From positions 1 through 21,123 of the forward strand of contig CAZAQB010000056.1 of NCBI GenBank assembly GCA_964487155.1: a DNA stretch of 21,123 bases, in the 5' to 3' direction. The DNA is from CAZAQB01 sp964487155. Its GTDB lineage: Bacteria; Pseudomonadota; Gammaproteobacteria; Nitrococcales; Nitrococcaceae. The first letter of the stretch is position 1; every line of letters begins with the position of its first letter. This document shows positions 15,224 to 21,123 of this stretch, in pieces. The position numbers were made by a program, and so were the translations under genes. Under the pieces are notes generated by a model, which saw nothing but the letters and a program-made list of their open reading frames with translations, was not told the DNA's origin and searched no databases.

Positions 15224-17264
15224 ACCTGTTGAATCGTTTGATGCAAGTCAGGCGGCGATCCGCCAGTACGCGCTGCAGGTGCAGGGCCTGGCGGCGGATG
15301 AACTGCTGGTCGAAGACTTCCACACCGAGTACCTGGAGCTCTCCCGAAACTACGCCCTCCACGTGCAGGCCGTCAGCCGGATCCCGGATCTGGACCCGCG
15401 CGCCCTGCAGGCACGACCGGCGCTGCTGAGCCTGCGCTGGGCCGGCGCGCATCGCTACCTGCACGGCATCGTCGATGGCGCGTGGCAGGGCGGTGAGAGC
15501 GCCCGCGGCTGGCACCTGGGGATCACCCTGCGCTCGCCGCTGCACCCCCTGTCCGCGCGGCGCGGCAACCGCGTGTTCCTGGGCCAGACTGTGGTGGAGA
15601 TTGTCCAGTCCGTGCTCGACGGCGCCGGCCTGCCGGCGGAGGCGGTGCGCTTCGAGCTGGCCTCGGAGCCCCCGGCCCGGGAGTTCGTCGTCCAGTACGA
15701 CGAGTCCGATCTTGCCTTCATCGAGCGCCTGCTGGCCCACGACGGGCTCAGCTACGCCTTCGCCCAGGATGCCGAGCGCGCCACGGTGCTGGTCACCGAC
15801 AACAATCCGGCCCTGGCCGCGGCGCTCGGCGAGGTGGCCCTGGACTACCAGCCCCTGAGCGGCCAGACCCGCACCGCCACCACCGTCTACCGGTGGCAAG
15901 CCGAGGCCCGGCGCACCGTCCCCGGTGTGCGGCTCAACGACTACAACCCTGACGCGCCGCAACGCGCCCTCCAGGTGGAAACCGGCCAGGGCGGCGCCGA
16001 CTACCGTTTCGGCGAGGGCTACGGCGAGCGCGCCGAGGGCGAGCGGCTCGCCGTGCTGCGCCAGCAGGCCCACGACTGGCCGGGATATACCGCCGTCGCC
16101 GAGACCGACTGCCGGGCGCTGCTCCCCGGCAGCCGTCTCCTGCTGAGCGGCCACGGCCAGGCGGACGGCGCCTGGCTGGTGGTGGCCGCCGGGCTCTCCG
16201 GCGACCAGCGCAGCGGCCACGCCTATGGCGAAGCGACCCGGGATCCGGGCTTCCGCGCTCGGCTCACGCTGATCCCCGCCCATGTGCCCTATCGCAGCCC
16301 GCCGCAGCCCCGGCGGCTGCACGGCGTCTTCCAGGCCCGCATCGAAGGCGACGGCGGCGAGTACGCCTACCTGGATGATGCCGGGCGCTACCGCATTCGC
16401 CTCGCCTTCGACCTCGGCGACCGGCCCGACGCCGAGGCGAGCCACCCGGTGCGGCTGCTGCGGCCCTATGGGGGCCCGGGCTACGGCATGCACTTTCCCC
16501 TGCACCACGGCACCGAAGTGGTGGTGAGCGGTGTGAACGGCGATCTGAACCGCCCCATCGTGCTCGGCGCCCTGCACAACCCCCGGACGCCGAGCCCAGT
16601 GACCGGCGCCAACCCCAGCGAGAACCTGCTGCGCACCTGGGCCGGCAACGAGTTGCTGATGGACGACCGCAGCGGGGCCGAGCGGGTGGAACTGTGCACG
16701 CCGCAGCGGCGCAACCGCCTCAGCCTGGACGCAAGTCAGGGCGCCCATTCGGTGACACTGGAGAGCCGCGACGGTGACCTGCGGCTGCGCTCGGGGCAGC
16801 AGATGTCCCTGGAGTCGGGCCGGGACCAGTACGTGGAGGTGGGGGGTGATCACACGGTCACCGTCCAGGGCGAGCAGCGCGTGCTGTCCCGCGAGGGAGA
16901 CATCGACCTGCGCTCGGGCCGGGACCTGTCATTGAAGGCCGCCGAGCACCTGGGGCTGGAGGCCGCCCGCGCCGACCTGACCCTGCGCGCCGGGCGAGAC
17001 CTGCGTCTTGGCAGCGGGGCTGGCGCCTCGCTGGAGGTGCGCCAGGGCGATGCCAGCGTGCGGGTCGGCCGCGGCGGCCTGCGGCTGCAGGCGGCCGGCA
17101 TGATGAGCTTCCGCGGCGAGGGCCAGGGGGCGATCCGCATCGGCCAGTCCGGCGGCACCATCGAGATCACCGCCGACGGCCGCCTCGCCATCGATGCGCC
17201 GGCCGTGGAGATCACCGCCGGCTGCATCGACATCAAGGGCCAGGGTGTGGGCAACAACAGCTAG
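15216..17264 (+). CDS. vgrG: Type VI secretion spike protein VgrG (TssI), structural form
   Basis: The 682-residue product is the trimeric spike at the tip of the Hcp tube. The gp27/gp44-like base spans about residues 15-365 and starts with strands such as YALQVQGLAADELLVEDF. It includes the DESDLAFIERLLAHDGLSYAF segment typical of VgrG. The gp5 OB-fold spans about 368-457, with GGEYAYLDDAGRYRIRLAF, HFPLHHGTEVVVSGVNGD and RPIVLGALHNP. The rest is a repetitive Gly/Asp/Leu beta-helix (for example DIDLRSGRDLSLKA) ending in IDIKGQGVGNNS. No effector domain is fused at the C-terminus, so cargo should be carried non-covalently, probably through the adaptor module that follows. The first dozen codons are noticeably A+T-richer than the rest. 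The ATG overlaps the tssG stop region by 8 bases. Confidence 0.96.
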   Translation: MIKPVESFDASQAAIRQYALQVQGLAADELLVEDFHTEYLELSRNYALHVQAVSRIPDLDPRALQARPALLSLRWAGAHRYLHGIVDGAWQGGESARGWHLGITLRSPLHPLSARRGNRVFLGQTVVEIVQSVLDGAGLPAEAVRFELASEPPAREFVVQYDESDLAFIERLLAHDGLSYAFAQDAERATVLVTDNNPALAAALGEVALDYQPLSGQTRTATTVYRWQAEARRTVPGVRLNDYNPDAPQRALQVETGQGGADYRFGEGYGERAEGERLAVLRQQAHDWPGYTAVAETDCRALLPGSRLLLSGHGQADGAWLVVAAGLSGDQRSGHAYGEATRDPGFRARLTLIPAHVPYRSPPQPRRLHGVFQARIEGDGGEYAYLDDAGRYRIRLAFDLGDRPDAEASHPVRLLRPYGGPGYGMHFPLHHGTEVVVSGVNGDLNRPIVLGALHNPRTPSPVTGANPSENLLRTWAGNELLMDDRSGAERVELCTPQRRNRLSLDASQGAHSVTLESRDGDLRLRSGQQMSLESGRDQYVEVGGDHTVTVQGEQRVLSREGDIDLRSGRDLSLKAAEHLGLEAARADLTLRAGRDLRLGSGAGASLEVRQGDASVRVGRGGLRLQAAGMMSFRGEGQGAIRIGQSGGTIEITADGRLAIDAPAVEITAGCIDIKGQGVGNNS

Positions 17265-17273
17265 GAGTCGCTG

Positions 17274-17708
17274 ATGCCGCAACACAACACGCTCCAGCCG
17301 CTCGCGGCCCCTGTCCCCGGGACCCTCCAGATCGTGGAGGTGCTGGACGCCAGCAACGGGGCAGCCACTCGGGTGCGGGACCGCGCAAGCGGGCAGTGTT
17401 TCCAGGTCGCCGGCCACCTGGACTGTGCCGGCGCCCTGGCGCCGGGGGATCGGGCCTGCGTGGCCGCCACTGCCCAGGGCGTCGTGGTGCTGGGTCGCCT
17501 GCGCTCGCCCGCCGAGGCCCCTGCCGCTCTGCCCAGGGAAGCCGGCGGGCGGGTCGAGATTGCCGCCGCGCATTCGGTGCTCATCCGCGCCGGGGCCAGC
17601 CGCATCGAGATCTGCGCCGACGGCAGCATCCGCCTGGACGGGTGCGAGGTCCACCAGGTGGCCGAGGGCCGTCTCAGCCTGGCGGCGGCCACGGTGGAGA
17701 TCAACTGA
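17274..17708 (+). CDS. Small DUF6484-like protein, probable VgrG-associated component
   Basis: The 144-residue protein resembles DUF6484 proteins, which are often encoded between vgrG and a DUF2169 gene. Residues 16-77 look like a small OB-type barrel ending in VVVLGRL, comparable to the PIVLG strand of the VgrG OB-fold. Residues 93-144 are short alternating strands (SVLIRAGASRIEICADGSIRLDG, then LSLAAATVEIN). These match the DUF6484 tail that reads like one or two turns of a beta-helix. There is no signal peptide or membrane segment. ATG 17274 follows AGGAG at 17263-17267, which overlaps the vgrG stop. The family assignment is from remembered patterns and is moderately sure. A role as spike connector or effector adaptor is inference. 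Confidence 0.65.
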   Translation: MPQHNTLQPLAAPVPGTLQIVEVLDASNGAATRVRDRASGQCFQVAGHLDCAGALAPGDRACVAATAQGVVVLGRLRSPAEAPAALPREAGGRVEIAAAHSVLIRAGASRIEICADGSIRLDGCEVHQVAEGRLSLAAATVEIN

Positions 17709-17710
17709 AG

Positions 17711-18958
17711 GTGGGCGCCGAGCCGGGGCATAGGCCTCTGGACGAGGCGGCCCGGCTGTGGGCACAGCGTCGCCGGCTGCTGTCGCAGCCCTGGCTCGAT
17801 GCCGCCTCCCTGGATCGCCTCGAACGCCGGCTGCGCGTGCACCTGTCCCTGCTCGCCGACCTGGGCGGCCCGCTGCAAGACCCGCCCGAGTCGCCGGACC
17901 CAGCCACGGTCCACTGGATGGCGGCCCTGCTGGGCGACCCCGAGCGGAGCCTGGCGCCGGCCCTGGAAGCCGCCGCCGGCGGCGATGCTGCCGCCGCCGC
18001 TGCCCGGGAGGCGCTGATCCTGGTGCCCGCCTTCGCCACCGCGCAGCGCTCCGCCGGCCTGTCGCGCATCTCCGCCAGGGGCGCCGCGGTGCAGGTGTCT
18101 GTCGCCGCCCAGGCAGGCCTGGTCCTGCCGGATGCGCTGGTCAACACGGCCCTGGCTGCCGACGACGAGGCGACCCGGGTAGCGGCTATAGAGACGGCAG
18201 CCGGGGACTCCGGGCGCGATGCCGGGTTCTTCCACCCCTGGTACCAGAGCGCGGATGGCGCAGCCGGTCATGCCCAGTGCTGTGCCGCCCTGCACGCCGG
18301 ACTGCTGCGGGGCGATACGCAGGCGCAGCGCGCCCTGGGGACGGCGCTGGAGCAAGCCGCCGACGACCATCAGTCGAACCGGGTGCTGCGCCTGATGGCG
18401 CTCGCCGGCTCGGATGACCATGGCGAGACGCTGCGCCTCTACGCCCGTCGCGAGCCGGTCCGCGGCACCCGGCTGCTGGCGCTGCACGGCGCGCCGGCGC
18501 ACCTGGATACGTTGCTGGAGCTCATGGCGCGGCCCGAGGCGGCGGCCGAAGCCGCGCTCGCCTGGTGGCGGCTGACGGGGGCCATGCCGCCCCGCGTGCC
18601 GCGGCTGCGCTCACTGGACGGCGCAACGGCGGGCGGCGGCGAGATCCCCGACGTCCAATGGGCAGAAGGCTGGCTGCGTTGCCACCGTGACCATCTGGCG
18701 GCCGCGCCCCGGCTGCTGCAGGGCCGGGCCCTCGAGGCGCCCGGCCTGGTGCGGGCCTGCCAGGGCTGGGCCGGAGCTGCGGGCGCGGACGCCCTGGACC
18801 AGGCCCGAATGCTGGCGGGGCCGGCGCTCAAGGCCCGCCCCGCCCAGTGGCTGGCGCTGCGCCGCCGGCACCTGGAGGCGGCCGGCCTCAGCGATCAGGC
18901 CGAGCCCCCGCCAGCGCTGGCCGAAGCCGATCCCTGGGAGCATGGCCACTATGCTTGA
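17711..18958 (+). CDS. TIGR02270-family helical (HEAT-like) repeat protein of T6SS accessory module
   Basis: The 415-residue Ala/Leu-rich protein has no signal peptide or membrane helix. After the N-terminal part (RLWAQRRRLLSQPWLDAASL, LERRLRVHLSLL) come repeated pairs of amphipathic helices, each about 30-40 residues. Examples are around WMAALLGDPERSLAPALEAA, then LVNTALAADDEATRVAAIE, then LLELMARPEAAAEAALAWWR. This fits the TIGR02270 family, helical-repeat proteins of unknown function seen beside DUF2169 and vgrG genes. The GTG at 17711 is two bases after the previous stop and is chosen because the family N-terminus begins there. GGTGGAGA at 17693-17700 may act as ribosome binding site. The end overlaps the DUF2169 gene by 8 bases. 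A scaffold or cargo-holding role is inferred from context. Confidence 0.7.
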   Translation: MGAEPGHRPLDEAARLWAQRRRLLSQPWLDAASLDRLERRLRVHLSLLADLGGPLQDPPESPDPATVHWMAALLGDPERSLAPALEAAAGGDAAAAAAREALILVPAFATAQRSAGLSRISARGAAVQVSVAAQAGLVLPDALVNTALAADDEATRVAAIETAAGDSGRDAGFFHPWYQSADGAAGHAQCCAALHAGLLRGDTQAQRALGTALEQAADDHQSNRVLRLMALAGSDDHGETLRLYARREPVRGTRLLALHGAPAHLDTLLELMARPEAAAEAALAWWRLTGAMPPRVPRLRSLDGATAGGGEIPDVQWAEGWLRCHRDHLAAAPRLLQGRALEAPGLVRACQGWAGAAGADALDQARMLAGPALKARPAQWLALRRRHLEAAGLSDQAEPPPALAEADPWEHGHYA

Positions 18959-19970
18959 GCTCGCCAACGCCAGCCCCTGGGCGGCAGGGCTGTTCCCGGG
19001 CTGGGATGCCCAGCGGCGAGAGGTGGTGGTCGTTGCCGTCAAGGTGCGCTTTCGTTTCGGCGCCGACGGCACTCTTGAACCTGACGCAGCGCCGCCGCTG
19101 GTGCCCGCCGACCGCCACCACGGCGAGCCCGCCTCCAGCAGCCTGGCCCAGGCCGCCGAAGGGGTGCCGTTCAAGCAGGGTGCGGAGTGCCTGATCCACG
19201 GCACTGTCCATCCGGCGGCAGCGGGCCAGCGGGCCCGCGGGGTCCGGGTGGCCCTGGAAGCCTCCGGCGGCGGATGGTGCAAGCAACTGCGGGTGACCGG
19301 GCGTCGCCGCTGGCAGCGCACCGCGCTCGGCCTGGTGCCGGGGGAGGCCGAGCCCCTGCAGCCCACCCGCTTGCGCTACGAATACGCGTTCGGCGGTGTC
19401 GATGTGCGCTGCCGGGCGCTGGAGGTCCGCAACCCGGTGGGCATGGGTTTCGCCGCCAGCCGCCGCGGCGCCGCCGGCGCCGAGCTGCCGCGTATCGAGT
19501 ACCAGGATGAGCCCGTGAGCCGCTGGGGCCAGCGGCCCCGGCCGGCGGGGCTTGGACCCGTGGCGGTGGACTGGCAGCCCCGCCGCGGCCTGATGGCGGC
19601 TTGCGACGACGAGGCCGCCGCGGCCGGCCTGTGCCCCTACCGCGAGCCGGTGCCCGCTGACCTGTTCAACGCCGCGCCGGCGGACCAGCGCCTGCCGGGG
19701 CCCTTCGCCGGCGGCGAGCGGCTCAGCCTGGAGGGCATCGGTTGCTGGGGTGGGGCGGCTGTGCTGCTCAGCCTGCCGGCCTTCGCGCCTCGCCTGCGGC
19801 TCACGAGCGGCAGCGGCGGCCCCCGGGACTTCCAAGCGGCATGTGACACGGCGCAGGTGGATGCCGACGCCGGCACACTGGACATGGTCGCGCGCGCATG
19901 CCTGCCGTGGAACCGGCTGTCCGCCGAGACGGGCTGGGTGCTGGTCCGGCCCCCGGGGGCGGTTTCGTGA
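18951..19970 (+). CDS. DUF2169 T6SS adaptor/chaperone
   Basis: The 339-residue protein matches DUF2169. It has an N-terminal strand VVVVAVKVRFRF (25-36), KQLRVTGRRRWQR (111-123), YEYAFGG (143-149), NPVGMGF (161-167), NAAPADQ (240-246) and a GERLSLEG strand shortly after. In Agrobacterium a DUF2169 protein is needed to load a PAAR-linked effector onto its cognate VgrG. By analogy this gene is a candidate cytoplasmic adaptor for cargo of the upstream VgrG. No membrane segment is present. ATG 18951 is supported by homology starting immediately (LANASPWAAGLF). It overlaps the preceding gene by 8 bases and the following gene by 4 (GTGA). Confidence 0.85.
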   Translation: MLELANASPWAAGLFPGWDAQRREVVVVAVKVRFRFGADGTLEPDAAPPLVPADRHHGEPASSSLAQAAEGVPFKQGAECLIHGTVHPAAAGQRARGVRVALEASGGGWCKQLRVTGRRRWQRTALGLVPGEAEPLQPTRLRYEYAFGGVDVRCRALEVRNPVGMGFAASRRGAAGAELPRIEYQDEPVSRWGQRPRPAGLGPVAVDWQPRRGLMAACDDEAAAAGLCPYREPVPADLFNAAPADQRLPGPFAGGERLSLEGIGCWGGAAVLLSLPAFAPRLRLTSGSGGPRDFQAACDTAQVDADAGTLDMVARACLPWNRLSAETGWVLVRPPGAVS

Positions 19971-21055
19971 GCGGAACACCACCGGCGCTTTATCTGGTCG
20001 AGGCGCGGTCGATCCACGCCGCAGGGCGGGATCCGGGGATCGCCCTTGCGGCGGTTCAGACCGCAGCTTCGGCGGCCCGGCCGCATGCCTCCTTCAAGGT
20101 CCCACGACCCTCGGGGGACGGCGCTGCGATCCTGCACGCCCCCTGCCAGGGCGTCTCCGGCGACCAACGCATCCCTGAACTGCTGGCCCTGCTCACAGCG
20201 TCGATGGCCATGCCCGCGCAATCCGCCTCGCCCCGAGCGGCCTGGCTGCTGCTTGCGCCGCGGCAGACGCGCCGGGGCGCCGGCCTGGCGGCGGAGCCGC
20301 TGCGGGCCGACGTGGCCCAGGCGCTGGGCTGCGACTGCCAGCCGGTGTCCGAGTACGCCGCAACGGCGGCGCTGGAGGACATCGCCCGATGGCTGGCCAG
20401 CGCAGCGCCGGGAGCGCGGGCGTGGCTGCTGGGTGTGGACAGCCTGCTGGCCACCGATACGTTGCTGGAACTGGGACCCTCAGACGCCCTGGCCCGTGCC
20501 GGTGCCGAGGGCCTGGTGCCCGGCGAGGCCGCGGCGGCGGTGGCGCTGTCCCTTTCGCCGCCACCCGGTGCTCAGGCCTGCATCCGCGGCTGGAGCAGCC
20601 GCCCGGAACCCGCCGCCGCGGAATCGGCTCCGGGCTGTCTGGAAGCGCTCCCAGGGGCCGTGGCGGAGGCTCTGGTCCAGGCTTGCGTTCCGGCCGCCTC
20701 GGTGCAGGAAGTGGTGACGCTGGCGGCGGGGGATGCCGCCAGTGAGCTGGAGTGGGCCCAGTGCGCCGCCCGCACCTGGCCCACCACGCTCAACGCCGGC
20801 CAGCGCCACGCCATCGAACTGGGTCTGATGGAGGCGCCGCCTGAGGCCGGCCGGCTGCCGAGGCGGCTTGGCGTAGGGCCGGTGCTGGGGGATGTCGGCG
20901 CCGCCTGGCTGCCCCTGGTCCTGGGGCTCGCCCGGCGGGCACGGCTTTGGCAGGCGCGCTGGGCCGCGCTCGGTGTGGAGCCGGAGCCGGCCCCCGCAAC
21001 ACTGCTGTGCCGGCACCTGGGACCGGGACCGCGAGATGCGGTCGTGATAGCTTAA
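19967..21055 (+). CDS. Thiolase-fold (beta-ketoacyl-synthase-like) protein lacking catalytic residues, T6SS accessory
   Basis: The 362-residue protein shows the layout of the ketoacyl-synthase/thiolase fold: LLGVDSLL at 154-161, VPGEAAAAVAL at 184-194, and GDVGAAWLPLVLGLA at 308-322. The active-site positions look altered. The segment before GVDSL, where the nucleophilic Cys (ACSSS) should be, reads SEYAATAALEDIA with no Cys. The position of the first His (HGTGT) corresponds to TLAAGD. The second His (GHxxGAA) is Asp309 in GDVGAA. It is therefore probably a non-enzymatic relative. KS-like proteins are found in DUF2169-type T6SS clusters, where their role is not known to me. The GTG at 19967 overlaps the DUF2169 stop as GTGA. 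The product lacks signal and membrane segments. Confidence 0.7.
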   Translation: MSGTPPALYLVEARSIHAAGRDPGIALAAVQTAASAARPHASFKVPRPSGDGAAILHAPCQGVSGDQRIPELLALLTASMAMPAQSASPRAAWLLLAPRQTRRGAGLAAEPLRADVAQALGCDCQPVSEYAATAALEDIARWLASAAPGARAWLLGVDSLLATDTLLELGPSDALARAGAEGLVPGEAAAAVALSLSPPPGAQACIRGWSSRPEPAAAESAPGCLEALPGAVAEALVQACVPAASVQEVVTLAAGDAASELEWAQCAARTWPTTLNAGQRHAIELGLMEAPPEAGRLPRRLGVGPVLGDVGAAWLPLVLGLARRARLWQARWAALGVEPEPAPATLLCRHLGPGPRDAVVIA

Positions 21056-21073
21056 CGATGCGCTGATTTCCAC

Positions 21074-21079
21074 GGAGGG
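21074..21079 (+). promoter_or_regulatory. Ribosome binding site for the gene at the window edge
   Basis: GGAGGG lies 4 bases (5 from the GGAGG core) before ATG 21084 in the 28-bp gap after the thiolase-fold gene. It is stronger than most sites in the accessory module and supports a real gene there. Confidence 0.6.
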
Positions 21080-21083
21080 AGCC

Positions 21084-21123
21084 ATGTTGTACCACAGTGC
21101 CATGCCGGGTCCGGACGAGAGCA
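21084..21123 (+). CDS. Start of a further gene, truncated by window end
   Basis: Only the first 13 codons (MLYHSAMPGPDES) are visible. They open with ATG after a good ribosome binding site, 28 bp beyond the preceding stop and on the same strand. The residues match nothing I recognise. In similar modules the next gene encodes a PAAR/DUF4150 spike tip, another accessory protein or the effector itself, so this is the likeliest place for cargo. That is inference from gene order only. Confidence 0.5.
   Translation, partial: MLYHSAMPGPDES

Noticed and set aside
16740..17240. Repetitive Gly/Arg/Asp/Leu-rich pattern at the 3' end of vgrG as a DNA repeat
   Set aside because: It is the normal beta-helix of VgrG. 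The repetition is at protein level and the DNA units are not conserved enough to be a tandem repeat or CRISPR.
16620..17264. Evolved VgrG with a fused effector domain
   Set aside because: The C-terminus ends within beta-helix-type strands (IDIKGQGVGNNS) and the total length of 682 residues leaves no room for an extra domain.
19967..21055. A functional fatty-acid or polyketide ketosynthase (biosynthetic gene cluster)
   Set aside because: The catalytic motifs appear missing. No acyl-carrier protein, reductase or acyltransferase is nearby, and the gene is embedded in a T6SS adaptor module.

Overview
The window is about 70% G+C and carries one almost uninterrupted run of plus-strand genes that together form a type VI secretion system (T6SS) locus. 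The proteins (TssJKLM, TagF, TssA with a VasJ-type C-terminus, TssBC, Hcp, TssEFG, VgrG) belong to the proteobacterial T6SS class. The high G+C, the abundant GTG starts and a REP-like hairpin beginning GTGGGAGCGG suggest a high-G+C gammaproteobacterium, perhaps of the Ectothiorhodospiraceae/Chromatiales or Xanthomonadales type. That placement is inference and is weak. No rRNA, tRNA, CRISPR array or insertion sequence is visible.

Layout. Positions 1-381 hold the 3' end of an unidentified gene. The membrane complex and baseplate-docking genes follow: tssJ (375-845), tssK (878-2209), tssL (2212-2973) and tssM (2973-6620). Next come the post-translational regulator tagF (6620-7591), the cap/assembly protein tssA (7588-9150), the sheath genes tssB and tssC (9173-11255) and the tube gene hcp (11416-11901). 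Baseplate genes tssE, tssF and tssG (12124-15223) and the spike gene vgrG (15216-17264) complete the core. Downstream is an accessory module of four small-to-medium genes (17274-21055): a DUF6484-like OB/beta-strand protein, a TIGR02270-like helical-repeat protein, a DUF2169 adaptor/chaperone and a thiolase-fold (beta-ketoacyl-synthase-like) protein that appears to lack its catalytic residues. The start of one more gene (21084 onward) is cut by the window edge.

Within the operon most junctions are overlapping or within a few bases (TGATG, ATGA and GTGA junctions), which indicates translational coupling. The only sizeable non-coding gaps flank hcp: 160 bp before it and 222 bp after it. Both contain strong RNA hairpins, and the second has four in a row including the REP-like element. 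The likely purpose is to uncouple the high demand for Hcp from the rest of the transcript.

How it works together: TssJLM form the trans-envelope channel. TssEFGK form the baseplate and connect it to TssL/TssM. TssA primes and caps the growing TssBC sheath around the Hcp tube, VgrG is the tip, and TagF restrains firing. The accessory module after vgrG probably mounts a PAAR or effector cargo onto VgrG. The sheath-recycling ATPase TssH/ClpV, a PAAR protein and any toxin/immunity pair are not in this window and may lie on either side. The most unusual part is the accessory module, especially the apparently dead thiolase-fold protein and the miniature OB/beta-strand protein that resembles the VgrG stalk.
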